NCBI GenBank assembly: GCA_019873645.1
Contig: JAIOAX010000003.1
Coordinates: 1-64,000, forward strand
Source of the DNA: Chloroflexota bacterium
GTDB taxonomy: Bacteria; Chloroflexota; Anaerolineae; B4-G1; SLSP01
DNA: 64,000 nucleotides
Reading direction: 5' to 3'
A program made the translations under genes and the position numbers. The notes below the pieces were generated by a model that ran no database searches, was not told the DNA's origin, and saw only the letters and a list, made by a program, of their open reading frames with translations. How positions within the stretch are numbered: the first letter of the stretch is position 1; every line of letters begins with the position of its first letter. Shown here piece by piece: positions 1 through 8,603 of the stretch.

Positions 1-378
1 GCCTTGTGATTGATACGGGGCAAGCGCATTTGCTTCCCCAATGTTCCTAATCGGGTCACCTGGGCAGGAGACGACAATCTCTGCGCAGAGGCAGCCAAGC
101 TCCTCAATCGCAATAGGTAGCCGCTTCAGCCTCCCAGGTAGAGTATGCCTCAATTTTGACTTTTTCGCTATTCAATTGATAAAGTTCAGGTACTCTAAAT
201 ATACAAGACGCAAAGAACGCCGAGAAAAATTCAAGTTTATATCAATAAAATTAGTAATTAAACGCGAAAGACTTAATTTTATTGAATCCTACATAAAAAT
301 CTTTGCGCCCTCTGCGACTCTGCAGTGAGATCTTTAGTTTTTTCAGTAGACTCTTTAATTAGAGTGTAAGAGCTGTTT
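1..378. other. Gene-free left edge
   Basis: I recognise no gene here. All short reading frames lack a family match and a ribosome-binding site. The first ~120 bases could be the end of a gene lying outside the window. The right part is AT-rich, unlike its neighbours, and holds nested inverted repeats described separately. Confidence 0.5.
209..307. repeat. Nested inverted repeat, AT-rich
   Basis: The outer arms are CGCAAAGA (209-216) and TCTTTGCG (300-307). The inner arms are CAATAAAATTA (243-253) and TAATTTTATTG (274-284), both perfect. The element is much AT-richer than the genes around it. It could be a small non-autonomous palindromic element; no target-site duplication is obvious. Confidence 0.55.
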
Positions 379-582
379 ATGGAGAAGACCTTGGCGATCC
401 TTAATCAATTGGAGCATGAAGGTATTATCGGCCGTTACGCAATTGGAGGAGCGGTTGCTGCCACGCGCTACATAGAACCTATCCAGACATACGACCTGGA
501 TATTTTCGTAATGCTGCCGGTTGCCCCCTCAGAATTAGTTTCACTCACAGTGGCAACGCTTTCAAAGACGATTCCTCAATGA
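379..582 (+). pseudogene. Truncated nucleotidyltransferase-like protein, N-terminal part
   Basis: 67 residues resembling the N-terminus of small nucleotidyltransferase-fold proteins: a GGA(V)A core followed by YDLDIFV, the usual site of the metal-binding acidic residues. From memory such proteins are about 150-180 residues, so about two thirds is missing. The frame ends shortly after the acidic motif, where the sequence stops looking like the family. The stop overlaps the next start (ATGA at 579-582), as if an internal deletion had fused it to its partner gene. I infer a remnant. A short functional protein is less likely. Confidence 0.5.
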
Positions 583-833
583 CGAAGCTGGTTGAGGAGG
601 TGTATTTGATGTATCCCGACATATCGCATATTTTTGCAGCAAAGGCACAACGACGGCGCATGTTAGCGGCCTTATCTTGGGAAGAGAAGGTCACTATCAT
701 CGAACGGATGCGTTCTCTGACCAAAGATATGTGGAAAGGAATGGCTGTTGATGAAGATCACAGGTATCTGGAACCATCAAACCAACAAAATGAGTCGTCT
801 GGAAGAACAAGCTGGCGCATATTAAGTCCCTGA
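579..833 (+). CDS. Small partner protein of the nucleotidyltransferase remnant
   Basis: 84 residues. The first ~55 (YPDISHIFAAKAQRR... then LSWEEKVTIIERM) look like a short conserved helical protein that I recall being encoded beside small nucleotidyltransferases, possibly as a two-gene module. The tail after about residue 58 is hydrophilic and may be out of the original frame. It overlaps the preceding remnant by four bases, which suggests translational coupling. The function is not known to me; a toxin-antitoxin role is only a guess from gene pairing. Confidence 0.45.
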   Translation: MTKLVEEVYLMYPDISHIFAAKAQRRRMLAALSWEEKVTIIERMRSLTKDMWKGMAVDEDHRYLEPSNQQNESSGRTSWRILSP

Positions 834-859
834 AGCAAATATCTGGGCGAAATTGAGTT

Positions 860-2284
860 ATGAATTCAGATCCATTCAACACCCCTCAAAATCCCAACGA
901 CCACGCCCTGGCCGCCCGCTACGCGCCGATCCTGCGCTTCGACGCCCGCGAGCCGTTCCTCCCACTGGCGGCGGGCTACACGATCTTCCGTGAGACCGGC
1001 GAGTCACCCTCGTTCCGTCAGGGACGCAAAATTGACCTGGCCCCGCCGGACGCCCCACCCGCCGCTTGCGCCATCGAGTATGCCATCTGGTGGGACTGGG
1101 ACATCGGCCACCTGTACGAGCTGGAGCACGTTTGGGTGTACATGGGCGCCGACGGCCACATCGTGCGCGTCGAGGGGAGCTGGCACGGCGACTTCCATCG
1201 GCTGGAGCCGCTTGACGTGCTGAGCGACGCAAGCGGCGAGCATCCGCGCATCTTCAGTGAACCCGGGAAACACGCCTTCGCACCCACCCCGGAGTGGTTC
1301 AAAAAGCGTCGCGCGGAGTTCAAGCGCTCGGAGACACGCGACCTGGCCGGCGTGAGTGGGGTGCTCATGGCGCCGTATATCAAAGACCACGTGACGCCGA
1401 CGCCGCTCAAAGCGCGGCTGGTGCATACTTATCTCGCCCGGCACGCTTTTGAGCCGAGCTGGGACTTTTCCCTCGTCTTCCCTATCACGCCGGAGATGCT
1501 CAGCCCCTGGGAAGCGCTGCGCGACTGGATGCCGGAACGGGTCAACGCCATCCTTGACCAACTGGCGCAGGAAATTTCGCCGTCTGAGTATCGTTTCTTG
1601 CGCATCGGGCATCGTGGGGCGCGGGCGTATGCTCCCGATAACACGCTGCTGGGCATCCGCACAGCAGCGGCGCTCGGCGCGGATATGGTGGAATTCGACG
1701 TACAGCGCACCGCCGACGGCCACATCGTGCTGGCCCACGACGCCTATCTTGGCGACAGCAATGGGCGAGCGTTACCGGTGCAGGGCAGTTCGTTGGCGCA
1801 ACTGCGCGCTGTTGATTTAGGGCAAGGCGAGCGCATCCCTACCTTTGCCGAAGCGCTACAGGTCTGCATCGAGGAGAATCTCGGCGCGTACATCGAGATC
1901 AAGGACGGCGCGGCGATCAAGGATGTGCTCACAACCTTGCGCGAGGAGAAATACAGCGAGCATTGCATCCTCGCTTCTTTTCGCCCCGATTGGCTGGCGC
2001 TGGCAAAAGACAGCGAACCGCGCCTGATGACCGCGATCCTCTTCGCCGCGCCGTCTGTGGACGCCGTCAAACTGGCGGAATCGGTTCGCGCGACCTTCGT
2101 GCATCCCTGCTGGGAGCGTCAGCCGCATCCGAGCGCGCTGTTGACGCCGGCCTGGGTCTCCCGTGTGCGTGCGGCAAACCTGGGCATCGTCTGCTGGCAC
2201 GAGGAACGCCCGGACGAAATCGCCGCGCTGCGACAGGTCGGCGTGGATGCGATTTGCAGCGACGCGCCGGAATTGTTACGTTAG
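860..2284 (+). CDS. Glycerophosphodiester phosphodiesterase with extra N-terminal domain
   Basis: 474 residues. The C-terminal half (about 248-472) is a GDPD domain: GHRGA at 250-254, EFDVQ, a LAHD motif and an EIKDG strand, arranged as in enzymes that hydrolyse glycerophosphodiesters to glycerol-3-phosphate and an alcohol. The usual PENT metal motif reads PDNT (259-262), a conservative change. Residues 1-240 form a separate Trp/His-rich domain (WWDWDIGHLYELEHVWVY, GSWHGDFH) that I cannot name; the clustered His and Glu suggest a metal site. No signal peptide, so probably cytoplasmic. No strong Shine-Dalgarno precedes the start. The GDPD call is firm; the fusion partner is unknown. Confidence 0.85.
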   Translation: MNSDPFNTPQNPNDHALAARYAPILRFDAREPFLPLAAGYTIFRETGESPSFRQGRKIDLAPPDAPPAACAIEYAIWWDWDIGHLYELEHVWVYMGADGHIVRVEGSWHGDFHRLEPLDVLSDASGEHPRIFSEPGKHAFAPTPEWFKKRRAEFKRSETRDLAGVSGVLMAPYIKDHVTPTPLKARLVHTYLARHAFEPSWDFSLVFPITPEMLSPWEALRDWMPERVNAILDQLAQEISPSEYRFLRIGHRGARAYAPDNTLLGIRTAAALGADMVEFDVQRTADGHIVLAHDAYLGDSNGRALPVQGSSLAQLRAVDLGQGERIPTFAEALQVCIEENLGAYIEIKDGAAIKDVLTTLREEKYSEHCILASFRPDWLALAKDSEPRLMTAILFAAPSVDAVKLAESVRATFVHPCWERQPHPSALLTPAWVSRVRAANLGIVCWHEERPDEIAALRQVGVDAICSDAPELLR

Positions 2285-2296
2285 CACGCGCGTCTT

Positions 2297-2356
2297 GCGG
2301 ATCTTGCAATCCGTTAAAGCATAGCGAGCTTAGGCGTCGCGGATCTGGCGATCCGC
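2297..2356. terminator. Hairpins between convergent genes
   Basis: Two related hairpins lie between the convergent genes. The stronger has arms GCGGATC (2339-2345) and GATCCGC (2350-2356) around a four-base loop and is followed by TTT. The weaker has arms CGGAT/ATCCG at 2298-2313. The stronger one, read on the minus strand, recurs at 12896-12919 next to the 25-bp tandem repeat, so it is a repeated element that may also end transcription. Confidence 0.5.
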
Positions 2357-2375
2357 TTTAAGCATCGTGGAACAG

Positions 2376-3557
2376 TTACTCCCCGGTAAAGACCTCCGCG
2401 CGGCCCGTCAATCCCGGCAACAGCAAAAGTTCCGTCGGTAAAAGCCGTATTCGGACGGTGAACCGTGCGTCGGTCGTTTCGGCCGCCTTCGCCTGGGGGA
2501 TAATGGCCTCGACAACGCCTTCAAGCGGCGTCTCCGGGTAGGCGCGCAGGGTGATCGTAGAACGCTGGCCGGGACGCAGTGCCGCGACATGCTGCTCGCT
2601 GAGGTTCTCGGAGACAAAACGCAAACCGTCGGCGATGTTGAGGAGCGTCACCACCGGCGTTCCCGCGCCGACGGTCGCCTTGGGCGCAACGTCTACCGAA
2701 AGCACAACGGCATCCCAGGGAGCACGTAACACAGCATGCTTGAGCGCAGTCTGCGCCTTCACCAGCTCGCGTTCGGCATCCTCGATGGCGCGGGTGTAAC
2801 TCGGTGCGATACCCGACTGCAGGGCGGCAAGTTTGCGTTCGGCCTGGGCTACGTCTTGCTCACGGGCTTCGATATCCAAAGCGCGGACACGACGGGCGTT
2901 CAACGCATCGTTCAAGCGCATTTCGGCGAACTCGCGTTCGCGGATGGCGTTCTGCCAGGCTTTGTAGTCGCGCTCCCGCTCGTCATCAGGTGTGTAATCG
3001 CCGAAGAGCGGGGTTTCGTAGGCTCGCTTGGCGTCGGCTTCGGCCTGGCGCGCGTGTTCAAGGGCAGTACGCGCTTCTTCGACCGACGTATTCGAGGCTT
3101 GCAGGCGCGCCGTTTCCAACGCCCGCTGCGCCGCGGCCAACGATTGCTCCGCGTCGGCGACGTCTTGTTCCCATTGCGCCTGCGCCCGTTCGCGGTCGAG
3201 TACGGCGCGGTCGAGGGTCAGTTGGGCGGTCTCCACGGCGCGGCGCAATTCTGTATCGTCCAACTGCGCCAGCACATCACCGGCGCGCACGGTGTCCCCG
3301 GCCTGCACGGTGATGGTGACAACCTCGCCGCTTACGCCGCCGCTGAATCCCGCCGCCAGACTGGGAAACGGCGATGCCAACCGGCCATCCGCCGCCACCA
3401 TCTTCCCGATAGCAACCTGGGGGGGTACCGGCGTTGGGATAGTGCTAATTTCTGTCGGCGCTGCTATCGCGCCGGCCGGCGCCTCCACCACGCGGCTACA
3501 TCCCGCTACAAGCATCGCCATCGCCAAAAGCCAGAGTAATTTTCCCCACAATTTCAT
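2376..3557 (-). CDS. HlyD/MacA-type membrane fusion lipoprotein (efflux adaptor)
   Basis: 393 residues. It begins with a lipoprotein signal peptide ending in the lipobox LVAGC. A biotinyl/lipoyl-like half (VTITVQAGDTVRAGDVLAQLDD) is followed by a long Ala/Glu/Arg-rich coiled coil (about 105-265), the second lipoyl half (LRAPWDAVVLSV) and a beta-barrel region. This is the layout of periplasmic adaptors working with MacB-type ABC transporters. It is the last gene of an operon with the permease and ATPase upstream. In a bacterium probably lacking a classic outer membrane, the adaptor would sit on the outer face of the cytoplasmic membrane. The substrate cannot be told. Confidence 0.88.
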   Translation of the reverse strand: MKLWGKLLWLLAMAMLVAGCSRVVEAPAGAIAAPTEISTIPTPVPPQVAIGKMVAADGRLASPFPSLAAGFSGGVSGEVVTITVQAGDTVRAGDVLAQLDDTELRRAVETAQLTLDRAVLDRERAQAQWEQDVADAEQSLAAAQRALETARLQASNTSVEEARTALEHARQAEADAKRAYETPLFGDYTPDDERERDYKAWQNAIREREFAEMRLNDALNARRVRALDIEAREQDVAQAERKLAALQSGIAPSYTRAIEDAERELVKAQTALKHAVLRAPWDAVVLSVDVAPKATVGAGTPVVTLLNIADGLRFVSENLSEQHVAALRPGQRSTITLRAYPETPLEGVVEAIIPQAKAAETTDARFTVRIRLLPTELLLLPGLTGRAEVFTGE

Positions 3558-3572
3558 CTATGACCTCCTGAG

Positions 3573-3658
3573 AGGGAGTAAGGAGTACGAAGTATGGAGT
3601 ACGAAGTATGAAGTATGGAACCAATCACCAATCACCGATTACCAGTTACCGATTACCA
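3573..3658. repeat. Heptamer tandem arrays between permease and adaptor
   Basis: Two adjacent arrays of period 7: GGAGTAC/GAAGTAT units, then CCAATCA/CCGATTA units. The right end provides the TAA stop of the permease gene (3653-3655, read on the minus strand). This is one of many such arrays in the window. Confidence 0.8.
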
Positions 3659-6493
3659 TGCCTCCCGTAAAATCTGGGTCACTTTGCGGCGCACGGTATT
3701 GCGGGCGGCCATCATGGCACTAATGACGCTCGCCAGAATGACCATAACCAGGATTGCACTTGTAGTGAGCCAGTCAAATGTGGGCAGCGTGGGCGTGTTG
3801 CTCATCGTGTTATTGGTAACGTAAAAGACATAGCCCAACACCGTCCCGGCGACCACACCTGCCAGCGACGCGCTGACCGTCATCACCACGGCCTCCAACG
3901 CAAATGTGCCCACCAGCTTCCGTCTTGGCATCCCGATCGCCTTGAGCATGCCGATCTCCAGCCGTCGCACGTACACCGCCACGTAAACGACCGCAAAGAC
4001 GCCAAAGATGCTGGTAATGAATGAAAGCACGGTCATGATCAACATCAAGACGCGCGTGGTACGCATAGATTGCTCAGTGGTACGGATAGCCTCGGCCGTC
4101 GAACGCACCCAGACTGAGGGATGGGCAGCAAAAAGCTCACGCAGCGCGGCAACCACCTCTTTTTCATTGGCCCCCGGCTCGGTTGTTGCCAGGATTTGGG
4201 CAATGACCGGCTTTTCACGCTCGGCGGCAATACACACGCCGCTCACACACAGGTCTTCGAGTGTCGGATCATGGGTCAGACGCAGATAAGTGTCCAGCGA
4301 AACAAAGGCGGGGACCTGTCCCCAGCGGATGTCGTTCTCATTACGCGAAAAGGCACTGAAACCGGCCATGCGTTCGATTAAACCGACAACCCGCATAGAA
4401 ACGGTGTGATCCTTGCCTGTCCCCTGAACTTTGACCACATCCCCCACGTTCACATCCATATAGGCCGCGTACCCGGCGCCCAGGATGATCGTGTCCGGCT
4501 CGCGGAAGAGAGTCTCAAACATCTCCGGCCCGCCGGCGTTGTATTCGGTGAGATCAGGGTACACAATGCCGTCCAATGTATCGGTCAACCCCTGCACCAG
4601 CACTGCCGTCCGGCGCAACTCGACCTTATTGGTCACATCGGCGCGGTAGCCGGACGTCACACCGACGGCTTCGGCGATGCCCGGCACCTTGCGGAAATCG
4701 TCCAGGACACTCGGCAGTAGATTGTCCTCTTCGGTGACAAAAAAGGCCCACGACCAGGGTGAAACATTGACCGTAATCGGCGCACCATAGTTGGAGCGCG
4801 TCTGAATGTCGTAGTTCTTCTGTTCGAGCGCAGTCATCGTCCCCAAAAAGGTGGGCAAGGTGGCGCTAAAAACAACCATCAACGAGATGATGGTATTGCG
4901 TTGCTTCGCCCTGAGCAGGTTCGGGCCGGCGAAAAAGGTCAGGCGTGGCATGACCCCGCCGCTCAGAAACAACAACAGCCGCTCAAAGGGGATGGTCAGC
5001 GCGTAAAAGAGCAAACTGACGCCGATGATGAGCAGCGCCAGGCCGCTGAACATGAAAACGCCGATGACCGATTCGTTCCCTTGCACATAAAGCCAGTTGG
5101 TGCCGATGAAAATCAGGCCCCACATAATCGTCAAAACGATGCCGGCGATAACGATGCGTCCGTCGAATTTGCGGGAACGCAGCTTGGCCAGGTCCTCAAT
5201 CTGAAGATTGTCGGCGGAACCCGGGTTAATTGCGTAACGGATTTTGGTGTTCGCCGCCTTGCGGGCCGGCGCAATCGCCGAGAGCGCCAGCACGATGGCC
5301 GCAGTCATACCGGCGCGCAGCATCGCGGCAACGGTGATGGTCATGCGGAAATCAATCCCCAACTCATTCTCCATCACACCGCTGTGAGTGATAAGATAAT
5401 TCGCCACGGGCGCAACAACAGTGAGGCTGAAAATCTGCCCTGCCAGAATGCCCAACCCCACCCCCAAGAGACCGATGCAGGCCACTTCGATGAAGACCAT
5501 GCTGAAGAGGTGATGACGCTTCGCCCCCAGGACACGCAAAAACGCCAGGTCGCGCCGGCGTTCCTCGACGTTAGTGTTGATAATCGAATACAAAAGTAAA
5601 CCGACAACCCCCATCACCAGAAAGCCATAGACGGTGCTGACCGAGCGCATGACCGCAAAGGCGACATCGCTCATGTCCAGCATTTCGGCCTTGTCGAGGG
5701 AAAAAACATAAGTCTCGGCCTCATCGCCCAGCGCATCGTACAGGCGCTCGGCGATGCGTCGCACGCGAAAGAGCGCTGCCTGGGTGCTCACAGAGCCGTA
5801 GACGGCGTCATCGAGTACCACCACCAGGCGTTCAGCCCGTCCGGGCACGCCGAGCCAATCCTGGACGGTCGCCACGCTCGCCAGAATGCCGTTCTGCCCG
5901 CCGCTGCCCAGGCCGGTCGCCAGTGCAATGCCGCTGACGGTAAAGCGGCGCGTCGCACGGGTCATGCTGCTGTCGGCAGACCGTTCATATCCTTCAAGGC
6001 GCGACATAGGCAGAATGTAGCTCACATCTACGGTATCGCCGACTTTAAGACGGTAAGTGTCCGCCGTCACACGCAGGAGCACAATCTTGTCGCCTTCGAG
6101 ATCATAGGCCCCTTCCTGCATGGTCACCTGCCCCAGATCATCTTCAGGGACGCGCGCCACCAATGAAGCGTTGCCCACCTGTCCGCCGACGCGCACTTCC
6201 ACCGTCGTCTGAAAACGGGGATAGACCGCCGCAACCTGCGGATGGGCAGCGCGTAGCACAGCGGTCGTCTTGTCAATGTCAATGTACTGATTGGGACTGG
6301 TTTCAGCGCGTGTGAGGCTCATATCGTGTTCGCCGGCCTCGCGCTCGACAATTTCAACCACCTGGCGCTGCAACGAATCCACGCCATTGTTGAGCGTCAC
6401 CAGCATCGCCGTGACCACCAGGAGTGCCAGCACCATGATGACGGTGCGCGCCTTATGCCGCGAGAAACTTTTCAGAACGTATCGCGATATCAT
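3653..6493 (-). CDS. ABC transporter permease, double FtsX domain
   Basis: 946 residues. There is an N-terminal membrane helix (about 15-35) after [16 protein letters not shown], then a large extracytoplasmic domain. An FtsX/MacB core of helices follows at about 285-410, a second helix pair and extracytoplasmic domain, and a C-terminal FtsX core (about 820-940). This ten-helix layout is typical of long MacB-like or lipoprotein-releasing permeases. The start codon overlaps the stop of the ATPase gene by four bases (ATGA at 6490-6493), so the two are translationally coupled. With the adaptor it should form an efflux or envelope-stress ABC complex; the substrate is unknown. Confidence 0.9.
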   Translation of the reverse strand: MISRYVLKSFSRHKARTVIMVLALLVVTAMLVTLNNGVDSLQRQVVEIVEREAGEHDMSLTRAETSPNQYIDIDKTTAVLRAAHPQVAAVYPRFQTTVEVRVGGQVGNASLVARVPEDDLGQVTMQEGAYDLEGDKIVLLRVTADTYRLKVGDTVDVSYILPMSRLEGYERSADSSMTRATRRFTVSGIALATGLGSGGQNGILASVATVQDWLGVPGRAERLVVVLDDAVYGSVSTQAALFRVRRIAERLYDALGDEAETYVFSLDKAEMLDMSDVAFAVMRSVSTVYGFLVMGVVGLLLYSIINTNVEERRRDLAFLRVLGAKRHHLFSMVFIEVACIGLLGVGLGILAGQIFSLTVVAPVANYLITHSGVMENELGIDFRMTITVAAMLRAGMTAAIVLALSAIAPARKAANTKIRYAINPGSADNLQIEDLAKLRSRKFDGRIVIAGIVLTIMWGLIFIGTNWLYVQGNESVIGVFMFSGLALLIIGVSLLFYALTIPFERLLLFLSGGVMPRLTFFAGPNLLRAKQRNTIISLMVVFSATLPTFLGTMTALEQKNYDIQTRSNYGAPITVNVSPWSWAFFVTEEDNLLPSVLDDFRKVPGIAEAVGVTSGYRADVTNKVELRRTAVLVQGLTDTLDGIVYPDLTEYNAGGPEMFETLFREPDTIILGAGYAAYMDVNVGDVVKVQGTGKDHTVSMRVVGLIERMAGFSAFSRNENDIRWGQVPAFVSLDTYLRLTHDPTLEDLCVSGVCIAAEREKPVIAQILATTEPGANEKEVVAALRELFAAHPSVWVRSTAEAIRTTEQSMRTTRVLMLIMTVLSFITSIFGVFAVVYVAVYVRRLEIGMLKAIGMPRRKLVGTFALEAVVMTVSASLAGVVAGTVLGYVFYVTNNTMSNTPTLPTFDWLTTSAILVMVILASVISAMMAARNTVRRKVTQILREAW

Positions 6494-7170
6494 TCTTCAA
6501 CAATGATGCCGTCTCGAAGCTGAATGAGCCGCGTGGCGAATTTCGCCATGCGTGGATCATGTGTCACGTAGATGACGGTGGTGCCCTGTTCACGATTGAG
6601 GCGGGCGACGATTTCCATCACCTCAAAGCCGGTCACGGAATCCAGGTCGCCGGTGATTTCGTCGCCGATGAGAATCGGGGGATCGTTGGCGAGGGCACGG
6701 GCGATGGCGACACGCTGTTGTTGCCCGCCTGAAAGCTCGCTCGGATAGTGCTGTGCGCGGTCAGCGAGGCCCACGCTCTCCAGCAACGACTCGGCCTTAC
6801 GGCGGCGCGTGCGCCGGGGAACTCCCGCCAGCGCCATCGGCACCTCGACGTTTTCCAACGCCGTAAAGTTCGCTAACAAGTTGTAGTTCTGGAAGACAAA
6901 ACCCATCTTGACCAGGCGCAGCTCCGAGAGGCGATCCTCTGACAACGCCACAACATTCTCGCCATCCACGATGACATGGCCGCGGCTTGGTTCTTCAAGG
7001 CCGCCGAGGATATTGAGCAGGGTGGTCTTGCCGGAGCCGCTCGGCCCCATCAGGCAAACGATTTCGCCGCGCATGACCTCCAGCGACACCCCACGTAACG
7101 CCTGGACAGCTTCTTTGCCCATCAGGAAGGACTTGTGGATGTTTTCACAGCGGACCACACAATCGGTCAT
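6490..7170 (-). CDS. ABC transporter ATP-binding protein (MacB/LolD type)
   Basis: 226 residues, the normal length for the LolD/MacB ATPase family. Walker A is GPSGSGKT (42-49), the signature LSGGQ starts at 146, Walker B is ILIGDE (166-171), and the switch His lies in VTHDPRMA. It hydrolyses ATP to drive the coupled FtsX-type permease. It is the first gene of a three-gene minus-strand operon (ATPase, permease, adaptor). Confidence 0.95.
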   Translation of the reverse strand: MTDCVVRCENIHKSFLMGKEAVQALRGVSLEVMRGEIVCLMGPSGSGKTTLLNILGGLEEPSRGHVIVDGENVVALSEDRLSELRLVKMGFVFQNYNLLANFTALENVEVPMALAGVPRRTRRRKAESLLESVGLADRAQHYPSELSGGQQQRVAIARALANDPPILIGDEITGDLDSVTGFEVMEIVARLNREQGTTVIYVTHDPRMAKFATRLIQLRDGIIVEE

Positions 7171-7571
7171 AGATCAACTCCTCTACCAAGAGCTACAAAG
7201 AATACAGAGTTCATAGAGAAAAATCCTGCAATCTCCGCGTGCTCTGCGGTAAAATCTTCAATATCGCTGCTGTACCCCAGATTCGGTTACATTCATTTCG
7301 GAGACGTTCAGTATACGTTCTATACCGACCAAAAGTTTCGGACTTGCCACCATCATCTTAAAAATACGTTTTGCGCCTACTGTAGAAACCTACAGCGGGT
7401 GTATTTCAGGACGGGAGCGATTTATCAGCTATGGCAACTGGGTGCTGCTCAGGCCGGTCTCCAGACCGCGCCTGAGCAGTGCCCTCAGTGGCGCGGTCAG
7501 AGACCGGCCTATTGGCTTTCCACAGCGAGATTTTCCCCGAAGTTGAATTGCCCCCCAACAAAAGCCGCCAT
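7171..7571. other. Intergenic region with REP-like palindromes
   Basis: No gene is supported. It holds a 'tctccgcg...ctctgcgg' low-complexity stretch near 7230 and REP-like palindromes at 7441-7510, described separately. It separates two divergently transcribed units, so promoters for both should lie here. Confidence 0.6.
7441..7510. repeat. REP-like palindromic element pair
   Basis: The first element is a compound hairpin. Outer arms are CTGCTCAGG (7445-7453) and CCTGAGCAG (7471-7479); inner arms are CGGTCT and AGACCG. The second element is GCGCGGTCAGAGACCGGCC (7491-7509). The same elements occur at 17687-17705, 31037-31078 and 59661-59815, always between genes. Confidence 0.8.
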
Positions 7572-7599
7572 TTGACACCAATGCGTTTGTGGACATAAT
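7572..7599 (+). promoter_or_regulatory. Putative sigma-70-type promoter
   Basis: TTGACA (7572-7577), a 16-base spacer and CATAAT (7594-7599) upstream of the binding-protein gene. A TATAAT at 7627-7632 without a clear -35 is an alternative. Confidence 0.4.
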
Positions 7600-7670
7600 A
7601 GTACCAGGGATTAGCGCGCAAGTTTGTATAATCCGTTCACATTATACTCAAGGAGATGAAGGGAGGAGAT

Positions 7671-8417
7671 ATGAAATCTCGAAAGCTGGTTATGGTTATG
7701 GTACTCGTGTCCATGCTGGTCACCAGCCTGGCGACGGGGTGTCAAAAGTCCCAAAAGATCGTCGTGGCGACCGATGCCACCTGGCCGCCGATGGAATTTG
7801 TAGATGAAAACAAGCAAATCGTGGGCTTCGATATTGATCTGATGAACGCGATTGCGAAAGAAGCCGGCTTCCAGGTCGAGTACCGCAACGTGGCCTGGGA
7901 TGGCATCTTCGCCGGTCTGGCCGCCGGTGAATACGACGCGATTATCTCATCCGTCACCATCACCGATGAGCGCCGCCAACAGTATGACTTCTCCGATCCG
8001 TACATCAACGCCGGTCAGATCGTCGTCGTGCGCGCCGACAGCGATATCACCGGGCCGGAGACGCTCAGCGGTCATACCGTCGGCGCCCAGATCAGCACGA
8101 CCGGCGCCTTTGAGGTCCAAAAAATGGCCGGCGTCACGCTCAAGGAGTACGATGAGGTTGGGCTGGCGTTTGAGGACCTGGTTGCCGGGCGCATTGATGC
8201 GGTCGTCTGCGATACGCCGGTAGCCGCCGACTTCGCCCTGCAACGCGAGGAATATCGCGCCAAGCTGAAGATCGTCGGCGATTCGTTCACCGAGGAATAC
8301 TACGGCATTCTCGTACAGAAGGGCAACAGCGAGCTGCTTACCAAGATCAACAAGGGACTGGCTGCCGTCAAGGCCAAGGGGATTGACAAAGACCTGCAAG
8401 AAAAGTGGCTGCGCTAA
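7671..8417 (+). CDS. Amino-acid-type ABC substrate-binding lipoprotein (SBP family 3)
   Basis: 248 residues. A lipoprotein signal ends at LATGC (Cys 24). The mature protein has the family 3 pattern: ATDATWPPMEF, GFDIDLMNAIAKEAGF, W.GIFAGLAAGEYDAIIS, and FSDPY early in the first lobe. These proteins capture polar amino acids or similar solutes outside the membrane. I chose this start because GGGAGG (7661-7666) is well spaced from it; an ATG 15 bases upstream is too close to its own AAGGAG. No permease or ATPase gene follows, so it must work with a transporter encoded elsewhere or act as an orphan sensor. Confidence 0.92.
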   Translation: MKSRKLVMVMVLVSMLVTSLATGCQKSQKIVVATDATWPPMEFVDENKQIVGFDIDLMNAIAKEAGFQVEYRNVAWDGIFAGLAAGEYDAIISSVTITDERRQQYDFSDPYINAGQIVVVRADSDITGPETLSGHTVGAQISTTGAFEVQKMAGVTLKEYDEVGLAFEDLVAGRIDAVVCDTPVAADFALQREEYRAKLKIVGDSFTEEYYGILVQKGNSELLTKINKGLAAVKAKGIDKDLQEKWLR

Positions 8418-8460
8418 AATAACGCCCCATAAAGTCACGCTAATCTCACAGCTCAATGCC

Positions 8461-8501
8461 AGAGACCTGACAGAGTTCCCCGAGCCTGTCAGGTCTCTTT
8501 A
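8461..8501 (+). terminator. Rho-independent terminator
   Basis: Perfect 13-bp stem (8461-8473 with 8486-8498), a 12-base loop, then a short T-rich run. It follows the binding-protein gene. Confidence 0.85.
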
Positions 8502-8603
8502 TAATCAACATCCGTGAGTCCCATAGCCCGTACAGCCCCGCTTATGAAAATGCACGCAGGACTATTCAACTAACGACGATCAAACTACTTTCAAGGAGTT
8601 GAC

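Noticed and set aside
41..328. Plus-strand frame at the left edge
   Set aside because: It crosses an AT-rich inverted repeat, has no ribosome-binding site and shows no family features.
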